64,000 nucleotides of DNA from Gari tellinella (GCA_922989275.2 OV277874.1:14992154-15056153), one strand, 5' to 3'; positions 1-11,649 are shown, counted from the first letter of the stretch. Notes: generated from the letters alone by a model not told the origin. Translations and numbers: made by a program.

Positions 1-442
1 AGTGCTTACAGTTGATAAACAAGGACAGAATGCCTTGAATATCTGCATCCTTTGCAGACAGGTCTAACTCACAGCCAAAGGGTACAAACAATTTCATGGT
101 TTCCCAAGGATCTGACTGCCAAAGGTTGGGATGTGTGTTTGCTGGAGACAGTTTAGGAAATGGAACATTTCTGTGAAATGATATGGCAATTTGCAGCCAA
201 GGGTCACAGACTGGACAATTTATATACCATTTGTGATTGCGAAAATCATTTTTGATATCCTTAGAACTGCAATTTCTTTTACATGTGGATTTTCCTAAAG
301 ACTTAAGCAGCTGTTTATGAAAGAGGTCAGATTGGTTGTCAGTGAATTCCTCCAGACCCTCTTTCATGTACATCAATGACAGTGTAGCCCTCGTCCAATT
401 AATATATTCCTTGTCACTAAACCTGTCTCCACCAGTAGCCAT
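1..442 (-). CDS. CXorf38-like protein, first coding exon (runs off left edge)
   Basis: An ATG at 442-440 opens a 147-codon frame that is still open at base 1. The product begins MATGGDRFSDKEYINWTRA and continues with a Cys-containing pair (CPVCDPW), a PWETMKLFVP stretch and ILSLFINCKH. That order (NW near the start, C..C..W, WE..K.F.P, then LLSLINxC) is what I recall of the vertebrate CXorf38 family, whose function is poorly known; related proteins are expanded in bivalves. No signal peptide or membrane segment is seen. The sequence upstream of the ATG is AT-rich with no earlier in-frame start. Family assignment is from memory; that it is coding is well supported by the open frame and motif order. 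Confidence 0.7.
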   Translation of the reverse strand, partial: MATGGDRFSDKEYINWTRATLSLMYMKEGLEEFTDNQSDLFHKQLLKSLGKSTCKRNCSSKDIKNDFRNHKWYINCPVCDPWLQIAISFHRNVPFPKLSPANTHPNLWQSDPWETMKLFVPFGCELDLSAKDADIQGILSLFINCKH

Positions 443-660
443 TCTGTAGATAAAATATATAAAAGATAAACCCTAAGTTATTTGGGCCAAGGAAATAGTT
501 CTAACTATATATTACGAAGATACGCATAGATGGCCTTCTTTTTTTTTTTATCAGACTCCACATTAACATACATTCTGATTAAACACAACTATCAAAATAT
601 TAATTTAAACTAACCATATTAATGTCCCTAAAAAATATACCTGCGATAAGAACACTTTTC

Positions 661-1035
661 CTATGCAAACATATAGGATATGTCATGAGTAGATGTCTGA
701 GACAAGCTGATCTCAACCGAGTCTAGAATTGAAATGTTATTAAGCGAGCCTTGGCGAGCTTAATATAATTTTTATTCTAGACGAGGTTAAGATCAGCTTA
801 TCTGAGACATCGAAGAATGACATATTCTTTGTCTCACATAACCAATAATTTAATGTATTTTTTAAAAGCAATAGGCCTTTTTGAATCCCGGTGACATGCA
901 AACACCTTCATAAATAGTGACGTTAAAGCGACGTCATCAAAGTGATCTCACACATGTTGGAGACAAGGATATTCGCGATCGTTGTTCGCTGTTGAAAAAC
1001 AAGGGTATTTATGTGAGAAATTGTAAATACAAGAT
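661..1035. mobile_element. Hairpin MITE, copy 1 of the CATGAGT family
   Basis: Bases about 675-820 form a long imperfect palindrome (arms include GTCTAGAATTGAAATG and its partner), with the loop GCGAGCCTTGGCGAGC at 743-758. The hairpin and the roughly 200 bases after it recur at 38590-38935, so this is a dispersed element and not a local structure. Confidence 0.7.
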
Positions 1036-1931
1036 ATCTCTGATCAGGATCTACCCTGTTTATTATTTTGCAACAATAAAATCAACCATTAATAGTCAAA
1101 CATGGACGGTACTTATTGAATATTGGAATTCTCCATTAAAAAGTACATTCGCCCTGCTTTATTCGTTTTAGGGAATATGAAACTGAACCAATTGGACAGA
1201 TTATTTTATTATGTACGTACACGGTAATAATATACATGTATATCATGCACAACACCGCGACGGGCGATAAACACACAAGCATATACTGAATTACTTACAT
1301 CTTGTTTTATGTGTATACTCAGTTGGTAACCACGAACTTTCCTACAGGACTGGCCCTTTCAGTGTTCAAAACATTCCATAATATGCTTACTTCAAAAAAC
1401 CAAAACTCGTATAATACATTGTTTTGATTGTTGATTTTGCATATGTTAAGACCCCTTCTCATATAGATAGGCCAATAATCTGAAAATATAAATAAAAACT
1501 ACATTGCATTATCAAATATATGGGTTCCTGGTCCCTTAGGATTCTTACAATTACACGCAAACACCTAACAACAGGCGAAACTGGTTGGAAGGAACATATT
1601 ATCAACTTAACCCTTTAGTTGAACTACCAAACAAAGAGGCCAAATGTGATCCCACTTTTTCTAGAATATCTCAGCACACTAATTCGATTTGAACTTTATT
1701 ATTATACCAGATTTATATAGCGCTCTTTTCACTAGAGCTGAGAAAATTGCAGCGAGTCACACCCGGCGCATAACTGGATGTTATTTTTTCAAAATGTCAA
1801 CAAGAAAAAAATTCAGACTACGCAATTAACTTAGTCTATGTGACCAAATCGTATTACTCTATAATAAATACACATGCAGAATGAATGCTCTCTACTTTTA
1901 GTTAGATAGTGAAAATTAATAAGCCTACACG
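1036..1931. other. Intergenic, no gene seen
   Basis: AT-rich sequence. A stretch at about 1695-1760 (TATACCAGATTTATATAGCG) recurs near 41092 after an ATT repeat, so it is a dispersed repeat tail. No supported coding exon on either strand. Confidence 0.5.
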
Positions 1932-3603
1932 TTAAAGACGTATCCGGGAGTTGTTACTGCGCATCCCAAACGCGCATGTCCTTTCCGCTCTTTTCAGTAT
2001 TTTCCTATCGCGGGTGTAATTATTTACGATCACAACAGCGTCTAGATCATCGGATTTCGCGAATACAATATTTACTCAACTATCGTTATCTATCGTTAAA
2101 AATACCTTTTAAAATTCCTGGGGATATGAAGAGACGCAAATCAGGATCATTTGTGACAAAAAAGTGCTCGAAATCTCTGGAAAACATTAGTTTTTTCACC
2201 AGGAACGCGCCGAGTCGAGTCAGCGTTAATAATCATAATGTGACAGGGAGTGAATTTAGTGTTGACATTGCCCCTTCCTGTGATAGTCTTTTTGAGATCG
2301 ATAGTCGGGTCTAGACTCCGGGCGACTTTTTCCAGTCGGCCTGAGTCCGGACGACTTTGACACCCGCCGGCCATGACGGGCGTGTTTTGCCGCACTGCGG
2401 TGCTCTTGTTATGATATTTTATCTTATGAATGGTTATGTTAACTCACTGCCCACATTGAATAATGATTGTAGATGTGTTTATTGGTGGGTCTACTTTTTG
2501 TCCAGAGTATATTTCCTTTGTCACATCAGCTACCGATAACAAATTAGGTGTGTGAGTTCATCTTTGGATGGCGGAGTGTCGCATACCATTTTCAGGTCAC
2601 CGTGACCTTGACCTTTGACCTTCATTTTACAAAAAGCTTGTTCTGAATATATATCCTATATCTTACCAGTTACCTATTCCAAATTCAGTGTTTGAGTATG
2701 GATACTTCCTACATTCTGAACTGAAATATTTGAACATGTATTACCTCCCTTTGATGTATGAATATGCATGCAGCTCTATGTAGCTTTATTCATTTATCAT
2801 ATAGCTTTAATGGGGTTTAAGCCAAAGAAAATATGTGTGAAAATAAACATAACGTTGTGAATAAAGAATGAATGAATTATGCACCATCAGCATCATATTT
2901 AGGGGGGAGGGGGCATTTCATTTTTCACTCCGACTTGAGATGATGACAACACTGCATTTTTCAGCAGAGCTTTCTAAAGTGCATAATATATGTCACAATG
3001 CAAGACATTTCTGTTTAGCTGTGGGTATTATTTTATAAAGTATAACATTTAGACTATTTAAAAAAAAATTGTTAAAAAAGTGCATATTCACTGATAAAGG
3101 GAGGTAATAAAATTGAACATATCTCTGAAACGAGCAAGGCGAGGTACTGTTTTCTCATTGGTTCTATACTTGTTATATAATTATCTAATGTTATAGAAAA
3201 AAATAGGAAATTCTCCGCGCTAGAATTTTTTATTTTTGCAAAAAGGCTCGATTTTTGACGATTTTCGAGTTCATTTTGCACATATTTTATGCGTAAAAGC
3301 TGTATAATGCCACTCAAATCTAATTATTTTACATTCATTTGTAACACTATTCCATATACATGTAATTCATTAAAATTGGACTTGAAGTATCGATATTTGT
3401 GTGTTTGATGGACTTTCTTCTTATGAGGCCTAATTTCGGAAAATTTGAATATAGTACTTCTAAAAAAGAGTAAATTATACAAAAAGTAGCAAGGCGACCT
3501 ATGTTTTTGAAGACTGTTTTTACTTTCATTTATATCAATTTACTTATATGCAAAGTTTAAAAAAATTCTCCGCGCTAGAAAAAACTCCCAGATACGTCTT
3601 TAA
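1932..3603. mobile_element. Possible TTAA-flanked terminal-repeat element
   Basis: TTAAAGACGTATC at 1932 is matched in reverse by GATACGTCTTTAA ending at 3603, and the match continues inward (GGGAGTT / AACTCCC). TTAA at both tips fits a piggyBac-type insertion. Inside are a GTGACCTTGACCTTTGACC repeat (2601-2625) and an AATAAAGAATGAATGA tail (2860-2877). No transposase frame is visible. Confidence 0.35.
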
Positions 3604-4499
3604 TACATAATCGAACAACCGCACGCTAGAATATCCCACGTTAACGTTGTCGGTTGGTGTTTAAAATGGCGCATGCGCGATAGCTGTTTCCGCTACTCAT
3701 ATTGCATATAAATATTTCCGCGATTATCTAGATCAATATTTAGAATCTAGAAATCCTGTTAGAAAGCGTGTAGATCTAAATATAAAAGCCAAACATTTAT
3801 TTAAGAAATGAACTGATTCTTTTCAGCTAGCGATTCATGGTAAATTTGCCGATAATTTTCTGTCGGTTATTTCGCTTGAACGCCGAAAAAATCAGTTAAT
3901 TTCTTATATGTATAATATATTTGCTGTAATTTCTAATATTAAATGAACATTTTGTTAGAACGCATGCATGTTTAATCTATATTAGAGGTTGATAACACGA
4001 ATAGTGTGTACCCTATAAGGAACAGCCATGACCGAATTACTGAAGCTGTGTACATTCGAAAGCAAACATAAGTTCCATACATTCTAAGTCAAAAACTTTT
4101 CGGTTTTGCGCGAAAATGCCGATTTGACGTCATTTGGAAGTGACGTCATATTTAAAGTAGGATAAATATATCGTTTATTTTGTCATAAAGAAATGCAGAC
4201 AGCTGCTGTTTACAAGTTATATCATTTTTCATACAATTTATCTCATTCAAACAATAATTTTAATCGGGAATCGTGGTTTAGGTAATAGGAAGGCATAGAT
4301 CTGTTAAGAACAATTTTTGAAAATTCCGCCGAATGTTTGCTGACCTAGTTCCAAAGATAAATTCGCGAATGAAAAATGCATATGTCCCGCCTCGCCTTCG
4401 ACGTTTATCCACAAGTCCCGCCCTCTCGAAAAATAGCGTTTACACGAATTGAACGGCATTTATTTCAATGCATTTGAATGAGGCGAATGTAAATATTTA
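3604..4499. other. Intergenic, no gene seen
   Basis: AT-rich, with no coding exon, tandem repeat or clear terminal repeats. A segment near 4190-4440 has a diverged relative near 12340-12600 (both contain ATTCGCGAATGAAAAATGCA), so part of it is repetitive. Confidence 0.4.
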
Positions 4500-4689
4500 A
4501 TTTTTGTAATTCTTACATAATTTGGTTGAGTAAACAACAATACTTCAACGTTGAAACAACGTTGGATTTCAACTGTTCCTCGACGTTGAAATATAAAACG
4601 TCGACATTACGTTGAACTAAGGTTGATCAACGTCATAGCCATCATTCAACTTTACTTCAACGTTGAATTAACGTTGTGTGCCCGCTGGG
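4500..4689. mobile_element. CAACGTTGA-rich element ending GTGCCCGCTGGGA
   Basis: About seven variants of CAACGTTGA lie in under 150 bases, and the element ends GTGCCCGCTGGGA at about 4689. It abuts the cut arm of a family B hairpin, so it inserted into that MITE. Similar CAACGTTGA-rich transposon ends are common in marine animals; the superfamily is left open. Confidence 0.55.
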
Positions 4690-4903
4690 AGCTGTTTGTC
4701 ACTCGTCATTTAATTTAATGGTTTTCTGTCAACATTTCCAATCTGTAGCTTGAGAAAAACACCCAGCAGACGACAGTTTTAAGCAGACGATATCGCAGCA
4801 GTGAAATCGTTATACATAAATGTCTATTTTGGGGGAACTGCGGCATGCGATGTTGTTAGGAGGGAATCGTTGTTTTGAGGGCTGCTGTAGAGAGGGATCA
4901 CTG
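4690..4903. mobile_element. Family B MITE, right part (B10)
   Basis: Starts inside the right hairpin arm (GCTGTTTGTCACTCG) and ends ...GAGAGGGATCACTG followed by TA at 4904. The left half is missing, cut at the junction with the CAACGTTGA element. Confidence 0.7.
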
Positions 4904-5039
4904 TACCTTTCGTAGGTTTCCGTCCTTAACACTGACTTTAGATTGTTGGCAACTGTCGTAAATACTCCTATTGCAAACCCATTCTCAATGACGTCATAAA
5001 TCACATATGAAAACAGTTATGATCCTGATCAGACGCCGT

Positions 5040-5430
5040 TACTGTTTGACAATTGTGTAGCCAGGTGTTCTTATAAAAAACACCCGCTCCGACCCGGGTC
5101 GCCAGGTTCGTAGTCATGCACTCTACCAAGTCGCCATAGTTTTTAAGCGCACTTGTACTGCAAGACCGTACGAGTGATAATTAATTTACACACTCTGTGA
5201 CATACTCTCCCTGACAACATGAAATTAGACCTGAATTTCTATATGGGTATGAGAACGATTGGGAGTCGAACTCTGAGCATATACTGTCACTGAAACCACG
5301 TTGGGCGCTAAAATGCACAAGGTGGTTTTAAAAAACAAACCTATTCCAACCCGGGATCGAACTCAAGTCGCCAGGTTCGCAGTCATATACACACTACCAC
5401 GTCGCCACAAAAGCCCGCTTGTACAGCAAG
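5040..5430 (-). mobile_element. Two tRNA-derived SINE fragments, minus strand
   Basis: Read on the minus strand, 5335-5425 shows a box A-like TGGCGACGTGGTAG and a box B-like GTTCGATCCCGGG. A second, more decayed copy lies at about 5065-5160. They are promoter heads of SINEs and not functional tRNAs, because the acceptor stem and anticodon fold are not preserved. Confidence 0.55.
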
Positions 5431-5627
5431 GCTGTGCAATGATGACAAACCTACACACGGTGACACTTAAGAATTAAGTCAGTTATACTGGCTTAAATTA
5501 ACTTTGAAACGATATTGCAGAAAACAATATTGAAGCAGACGACAATATGGCGGTGAAGGAGTAAAACCTCATAATAAATTGGATCATGAAATGGTTAACT
5601 ATTTAATGTAGCTTTTCTATACATGTA

Positions 5628-5983
5628 CAGTGTTCCCTCCCTACCACGACACTCCCAACAACAACTCCCTCCTTACAACGACACTTTCCGCTGTTCCCCA
5701 AACAAGACATGTGTCCAAACCGTTTCAAGGCTGCAATACCGTCTGCTTAAATTTGTTGTCAGCTGTATTTCTCAAAGGTACATATAAGGGGACATTTTGA
5801 TGGAATATATATAATGACAAGTGACAAACAGCTTGAATCCAGATCAGACGGCGCGTTCCGCGGCGTCTGATCTGGATTCAAGCTGTTTGCAAATATTGCT
5901 AATTTCCCTCCCTATAACGACTCCCTCCGAACAACACACAATTTCTGTCTCCCATTGGGTGTCGTTGTAGAGAGGGAGCGCTG
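5628..5983. mobile_element. Family B MITE (pogo-like), complete (B1)
   Basis: Family B runs from CAGTGTTCCCTC to GAGGGAGCGCTG with TA on both sides. Each end also carries short CAACGAC/GTCGTTG repeats. In the centre is the hairpin AAACAGCTTGAATCC...GATCAGACG and its complement. Ends and TA target fit the pogo/Tigger branch of Tc1/mariner. No coding capacity. Confidence 0.8.
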
Positions 5984-6020
5984 TACTGTATACGGATTTA
6001 GCAGGATGACAACGGTGCTA

Positions 6021-6266
6021 CAGTGGAGAATCTGTTATTCTTTCCCAATAAACGCGTTTACGCTAAAACTATTATTTGCAGTGCAAACAATTTGGAGCCA
6101 GATCAGACGCCGGGTAACCCGGCGTCTGATCAGGCTCCAAACTGTTTGCCACCAAGATAAACAAGAATTATCAGAATTGTCAAAAAATTGTTCTTTTCTA
6201 CGTTTTAGTGTTTTGCGTTTGCGTACGTTTGCGTTTAAACGGGAAAGAATAACAGATTCTCCACTG
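6021..6266 (-). mobile_element. Family A MITE (Tc1/mariner-type), complete
   Basis: Family A is about 246 bp with inverted ends CAGTGGAGAATCTGTTATTC, duplicated TA flanks (6019-6020 and 6267-6268) and a central hairpin GTTTGGAGCC..GATCAGACGCCGGG. Outside the hairpin, one side has repeated CGCAAACG and the other CGTTTACGC, which gives orientation. This copy is in reverse orientation. No transposase. Confidence 0.85.
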
Positions 6267-6424
6267 TAGGTCTGTACAATGTTGCAATGCAATAAGACTG
6301 GTTTTGTCATGGCATGGCTCATTTCTATGATGGAAACCACGGCCCAGTATATACATATATAAAATTCACTTTAATGTTGAACCTGATCAGAGTGATTTTT
6401 AAAGACCCCTTTCATTTTAAGTTT

Positions 6425-6650
6425 TTAACCTTTTACCCAATTATCTGTTTCTAGTTTTGAAGACAGGCGATCACTTAAACCAGGTGGGATGTAAAGCAGA
6501 ATGCTTCCAAAGTCCCATTCTGCGTTACTTTCAGTTTGCTTTTAGCTACCATCTGCTAGGATATAGAACATATTTCGTACGGTGAATATTCATGACTGTA
6601 CAAAGTGGAAGTATTTTCTTCAGTGGAAGAATAATTAATGGCGTTTAAAA
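6425..6650. mobile_element. Decayed TTAA-type MITE with GCAGAATG hairpin
   Basis: Begins TTAACCTTTTACCC and has a worn hairpin (GTAAAGCAGAATGC / CATTCTGCGTTACTTTC at about 6493-6533). The 3' half matches the better copies at 9506 and 54513. Confidence 0.55.
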
Positions 6651-6862
6651 TTAACTATTTCGCTCTCAATGACGCTTAAAAGCGCGTTTGCAAACAGTTT
6701 GGATCCTGATCAGACGCCGCGTAACTCAGGATCCAAACTGTTTGACACTCGTTTTGAAATTTCTTTAGTCATACTGCCTTATTTATTAACTTCGAAATGA
6801 TATTGCAGACAACAAAATTGAAGCAGACGACAATAAAACGGTGAGGGGGGGGGGGGGGGTAA
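6651..6862. mobile_element. Decayed TTAA-type MITE with GATCAGACGCC hairpin
   Basis: Starts TTAACTATTTCGCTCTCAA. The hairpin at 6695-6750 lacks part of its loop side. It ends in AAGCAGACGACAATAAAACGG and a run of G (6845-6860). The element at the right edge of the window (63793) is a cleaner relative. Confidence 0.6.
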
Positions 6863-7575
6863 ATCTCACGAAAAATTTGGCAGTGGAAATGTTATTTTTT
6901 TTAATTTTTCTGAAAGCTAATTCTAAAAACTGGCCTTAACCAAAGTAACCGAGTAATGTTTTAAAAGTGTAACAGCCTATATGAAAAGGGAAAAGGGTTT
7001 AATATGGACTCTACCATGAAAGAAGTAAAGAAATATTTACCTTAAGTCCTCATAATTCCATCAGTACGGTAATACTGTCTTGAAGACAAACTAAATTTAA
7101 ATGTTCGTATACAGACTTAAATTTGCTTTATATTCCCAGTAAATAAACATTTTGACACAAGGCACACTTATAATGCGTATATGCCTCTGTGAATGCCGTG
7201 CGCCCTCTTAATTTGTCAGACTTCCCTACGTCCTATCAGCATGTGATTGCCTGACTTTATGTCCTGGTTACGGTGGCGCCCGTTGTTTTCTTGTCACATG
7301 ATGTTGTATGAGACATATTGTCACATGATGTATGGCTGAGAGGTGATATGTATGACTATATATGGAACAAATTTTGGTTAACATCTGTTTATTCATAAGA
7401 AATACTTTTTATTTAGGCTTTATTATAAATTATAAAAATTTCTAATGAATTTGCGTATTCCCAACTAATGACCTCTCTATTGATATGTATGTTTTCTATT
7501 TGTATAAATGTTAATGCTGTCCACGGTAGTGGACCTTATACAGATATATTTCAATAAAGTTTCAAAGTTTCAAAG
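6863..7575. other. Intergenic, with a retrotransposon 3' tail
   Basis: No coding exon. The end at 7549-7575 (AATAAAGTTTCAAAGTTTCAAAG) is a polyadenylation-like signal followed by a short repeated unit, typical of a 5'-truncated non-LTR element on the plus strand; its body cannot be delimited. Confidence 0.4.
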
Positions 7576-7671
7576 AGTATGTTTTTGATATGTTGGTGCT
7601 AATTAATGTATCATGTGACCAAGACAATAATTGGCCTGTAAATGCATAATAGTTAAGTAATGAAATACTCT

Positions 7672-8185
7672 GAAAGAGAGTCAGAGTGACAAACATAGAG
7701 GCAGGTACAGAGAGAAAGAGAGACAGAGATACAGGCAGAGAAAAGTAGAGAGACATGCAGAGAGAAACAGAGAAACAAACAGAGAGAGAGAGAGAGAGAG
7801 AGACAAAGAGGCAGACAGACATACACAGAGAATAACACACACAGAGAGAAATATAGAGACAGATAGACAGACAGACAGACAGACAGACATACATAATAGT
7901 AATAGATAGAGAAAGAGAGATGCAAACAGAGACAGAGGTATAGACTGACAGGCAATGAAAGAGAGAGGGAGAAATAGAGATAGAGATGGCAAGAGAGATA
8001 GAGACAGAGAGAGAGACAGGGAAGAGAGAGACACACACATACATACGTACAGACAGACAAGCATACATACATACAGCCAGCCGTACATACAGACAGACAG
8101 AGGCAGAGAGAGAGAGAGATGGAGGCAGAGAGAGAGAGAGAGAGTAACAGAATGAGAGAGAGTGACATACACACACACAGAACGA
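7672..8185. repeat. AGAC/AGAG/ACAT simple-sequence block
   Basis: Over 500 bases of purine-rich microsatellite (GAGA, CAGA and CATACATA runs). It leaves long open frames on both strands that encode only low-complexity SLSLSL- or RERERD-like peptides; these are not genes. Confidence 0.9.
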
Positions 8186-8233
8186 AAAAAAGGTAATCCG
8201 AGAAGTACATTGTACTTGCAGACATCCTTTTAT

Positions 8234-8484
8234 TTAACTCTTTCCTCCCTGAAACTTTAAATGGACAATTCCAGTTTCCATTTAAGTCTAGTCCATTTCT
8301 GACTTTTGAGGGTTGTTTTTGTCAATGTTTGGCATTATGACAAACAGTGAAGACCCTGATCAGAGGGCTCCTTTCGGAGCCCTCTGATCTGGGTCTTCAC
8401 TGTTTGCACAGGACAAGTGTACTATTCACATGTACACTGTTTGAAAAGGACGCCTACATGCGGGACTAGGGCACAAAGAGTTAA
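8234..8484. mobile_element. TTAA-type MITE with GAGGGCTCC hairpin, copy 1
   Basis: TTAA at both tips (8234-8237, 8481-8484), with inverted ends TTAACTCTTTC / AAAGAGTTAA. The central hairpin is CAAACAGTGAAGACC..GATCAGAGGGCTCC around a TTCG loop. It fits piggyBac-type insertion. A sister copy lies at 13736-13986. Confidence 0.75.
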
Positions 8485-8753
8485 CGAGCATTCAATATGA
8501 GACTCATTATTTGCAAAGGAATTGAAGAATATGTTATATTACTCTTCTCGCTCTCTCTCTCTCTCTCTCTTTATTTGTCTCTCTATTTATCTGAATATCA
8601 CTCATATATTGAAGAAGTTGTAGAACCGTCTTTAGATGCATGAGTAAAGAAAGCTTAATTATTAAAACGTCATATAAAGGAGTAAACGTGCCCTATGGCG
8701 CTCATACGAAGAATGAGAACGTCCATACATGAGATATGCCGTAAGATAAACTC

Positions 8754-8935
8754 AGGGCTGCCATATGTTGACATGAAAAATCCTAAGATTTCCAAGGTTG
8801 CATTTTTCAAGCGCGATTTTACGAATCGAACCTTTACCCCATAGCCTGTTTCTTGTTTTATTGACAAGCGACTTCTTAAAGCAGGCTGTATGTAAAGCAG
8901 AATGGTTGCTTAAAGTAGGCTGAAAATAAAGGCTT
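8754..8935. mobile_element. hAT-like CAGGGCTGCCA MITE, partial
   Basis: Starts CAGGGCTGCCATATGTTG and matches the first half of the full copy at 14363-14614 up to a broken GCAGAATG hairpin. The right end is replaced by family B sequence. A CT run at 8547-8571 lies just upstream. Confidence 0.6.
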
Positions 8936-9207
8936 ACATTTGCAAACAGCTTGAATCCAAATCAGACGCCGCGTAACGCGGCGTCTGATCTGGATTCAAG
9001 CCGTTTGTAACTCGTTATGATATTTGATTTTATCAAAATCGCCAGTTATATATAAATTTGAGAAACAACAGCAGACGACAATTTTAATCAAACGATATTG
9101 CAGCAGTAAAAGCGTTAGACATAATTGTTCCGTTTAGGGTCACTGCGGAAAGGGTCGTTGTAAGGAGGGGTCGTTGTTGAGAGGGTCGTTGTAGAGAGGG
9201 AACACTG
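8936..9207. mobile_element. Family B MITE, left-truncated (B11)
   Basis: Hairpin at about 8942-9007 with a perfect GACGCCGCGTAACGCGGCGTC centre in two halves, then the usual AGCAGACGAC segment and the right end GAGAGGGAACACTG, with TA at 9208. Confidence 0.75.
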
Positions 9208-9263
9208 TAACTAACACAATTAAGAAGTAACTAACACAATTAGAGAAGATTTACTTGTAGAAA

Positions 9264-9400
9264 GACAGAACAGAACAGAACAGAACAGAACAGAACTTTA
9301 TTCACTCAGTCATACAAAGTACGAAACAAGAGGTTGATACAGTTCACACATACACAAAATAAATGATCAACATCGTTATCAGGCTAGGTATTATGATGAG
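9264..9400 (-). mobile_element. Retrotransposon 3' end with (AGAAC)n tail, minus strand
   Basis: Seven or so CAGAA units at 9268-9296 are followed by CTTTATTCACTCAG. On the minus strand this is an AATAAAG signal followed by a pentamer tail, as in 5'-truncated non-LTR insertions. The body is not resolved. Confidence 0.45.
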
Positions 9401-9505
9401 GTATGAAAAGATCCAAAACACGGAAATAGTAAAAATGAAAAAAAAAGTTGGGGAAAAGATTTCTTCGTTATATTATTTATTAAAAAAAAATGTTTTAGGT
9501 CCACT

Positions 9506-9757
9506 TTAACCCTTTCCCTTATAGAAGCGACTTTTAGCACATTCATTTTATTCATCCGATGAAGAAAATAGTTCCAAATTATACCGTAATGAATATGTGT
9601 CATATTTAATACTGTCCTTATTCTAGCAGGTAATAGTTTAAAGCAGGCTGAAAGTAAAGCAGAATGCGCCATATGGCGCATTCTGCTTTACTTTCAACCT
9701 GCTTTAAGTAGTCACCTATTTTCAAAACTAGAAACAGGCTATGTGGTAATGGGTTAA
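9506..9757. mobile_element. TTAA-type MITE with AAAGCAGAATGCGCC hairpin
   Basis: TTAACCCTTTCCC at the left and GGTAATGGGTTAA at the right. The hairpin at about 9640-9710 folds AGCAGGCTGAAAGTAAAGCA against its complement around CCATATGG. Full-length relative at 54513-54765. Confidence 0.75.
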
Positions 9758-9983
9758 AGGGGGAATTAACTAATTTTGCCTATTTCTTTAAACTATTTTC
9801 TTCTTTTTCTTCTTCTTTTTCTTCTGAGAGTTTACTACTACTTATATGTTTTCAAACATTCATTTAGACAATGACACGATGATAAGTGCTATCGGACGTG
9901 AACTATTGTTCAAGTAGCATTGTTAGTATAATTAACACTTCAAACAATGGCAACTTAGTTTCTTGTGACAACTTTGATATGTA

Positions 9984-10231
9984 CAGTGGAGAAAACGTTA
10001 TTCTTTCCCAAAAAAACGTGTTTACGCTAAATCTATTATTTCCATTGCAAACACTTTGGAGCCAGATCAGACGCCGGATAACCCGGCGTCTGATAAGGCT
10101 CCAAACTGTTTGCCACACAGATAAAGATGAATTATCAGAACTGTCCAAAAGTTGTACTTTTCTACGTTTTAGTAATTAGCGTTTGCGTTTCGTTTGCGTT
10201 TAAACGGGAAAGAATAACGTTTTCTCCACTG
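9984..10231 (-). mobile_element. Family A MITE, slightly diverged
   Basis: Ends read CAGTGGAGAAAACGTTATTC and the complement, TA-flanked. The central GATCAGACGCC hairpin is intact apart from a few changes. Reverse orientation. Confidence 0.8.
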
Positions 10232-10322
10232 TATCTTTATGTGGTGATTTCATGTCATTGACACAATGACCTCTGTAACTACACATGTAAGAACTTGTCC
10301 GTGTTTCGCAAAGTGACAAATA

Positions 10323-10693
10323 CAGTGTTCCCTCCCTTCAACGGTCCTCTCAACAACGACGCCCTCTCAACAACGACGCCCTTCTTACAACAACTCTTGT
10401 CGCAGTTCCCTTCAAAGGACTGTTATGTCCACCATATTCACGACTGCAATGTCGTCTGCTTAAAATTGTCGTCTGCTGTTCTTCACAAAGATACATGTAC
10501 ATAATGAACATTTTAACAAAAACCCCACTTAATGACGAATGACAAACAGCTTGAATCCAGATCAGACGCCGCGATACGCGGCGTCTAATCTGAATTCAAG
10601 CTGTTTGCAAATTTCTCTCCCTATAATGACTACCTCCGAACAACGCACATATTTTTGTCTCCCGTTGGATGTCGTTGTAGAGAGGGAGCGCTG
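10323..10693. mobile_element. Family B MITE, complete (B2)
   Basis: CAGTGTTCCCTCCC to GAGGGAGCGCTG, TA-flanked. Hairpin at about 10544-10610 with centre GACGCCGCGATACGCGGCGTC in two arms. Confidence 0.8.
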
Positions 10694-10794
10694 TAGTACA
10701 AATTCTAATCATAGGGATCCTGTAGAAGCTTACTGTGATCTTAATCTACACGGTTTGCAAGTACACTACTCACATACACACTGTTTGAAGAGCT

Positions 10795-11000
10795 CTGATT
10801 TCAATTCAACTAAACTCGATTCTACGAACTCGCGTTAGTTCGATTGTACCCATATTTCAAATGGGCTTAGCCACGTTTTAACTTTGAAATACGGATATGT
10901 TCGACTTAAACGAGATCGACTTATCAAAATTCAACTTACGAAATACTAGTAAAATTGCTTTAAGCGAGTTCGTAGTATCGAGTTTCTAAATATTTTGGAT
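10795..11000. mobile_element. Family D MITE (pogo-like)
   Basis: Family D has ends like AACTCGATNCTACGAACTCG and an inner TTTCAAAGTTAAAACGTGGC motif in both orientations. This copy runs from AAACTCGATTCTACGAAC to GTTCGTAGTATCGAGTTT; the outermost bases are worn. Confidence 0.65.
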
Positions 11001-11255
11001 ACAGATTAGACGCCGCGTTACTTGGTGTCTGATCATGACTATTGATAAAAAAAGAAAAAAAATGTATAAAAAAACATATTTAACCCCTTCACATCATTAT
11101 CCCGAGCACAAAGAAATATTTGTAAACAGTTCGGATCCTTCTCCTTATAACGGAGCATGGCTGCCTATATGTCGAGGTAATTGGAAACAGCTATGCACGT
11201 TATACTCCAGCTTGGTAGGCCATATTGTCTGTACCAAGCTGCCCTCTGAGTGTTA

Positions 11256-11501
11256 CAGTGGAGAATCTGTTATTCTTTCCCGTTTAAACGCAAACGTACG
11301 CAAACGCAAAGCACTAAAACGTAGAAAAGAACAACTTTTGGACGATTCTGATAATTCTTGTTTATCTTGGTGGCAAACAGTTTGGAGCCTGATCAGACGC
11401 CGGGTTACCCGGCGTCTGATCTGGCTCCAAACTGTTTGCACTGCAAATAATAGTTTTAGCGTAAACGCGTTTATTGGGAAAGAATAACAGATTCTCCACT
11501 G
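11256..11501 (+). mobile_element. Family A MITE, complete
   Basis: Perfect TA flanks (11254-11255, 11502-11503) and full inverted ends. The hairpin centre is GACGCCGGGTTACCCGGCGTC read as two arms. Forward orientation. Confidence 0.85.
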
Positions 11502-11649
11502 TAAGCACAGGTACGCCAACAACAACAACAACATCAGGCGCAGCGTAAAGTGGCTTCTGATCAGAATCAAAACAGTTAGTCAGTCATTGAAATATTTTTT
11601 TAAATAAAAAAGTTCTTATATGTTGTTGTTTATTTATACTTACCACGAC

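Noticed and set aside
7562..8225. Overlapping open frames of 165-204 codons
   Set aside because: They are shadows of an AGAC/AGAG microsatellite, open in several frames on both strands with Ser/Leu/Cys or Arg/Glu-only composition.
11035..11570. 100-150 codon frames with RRRVTRRLIWLQTV
   Set aside because: Translation of the family A hairpin; the same peptide appears at every family A copy on both strands.
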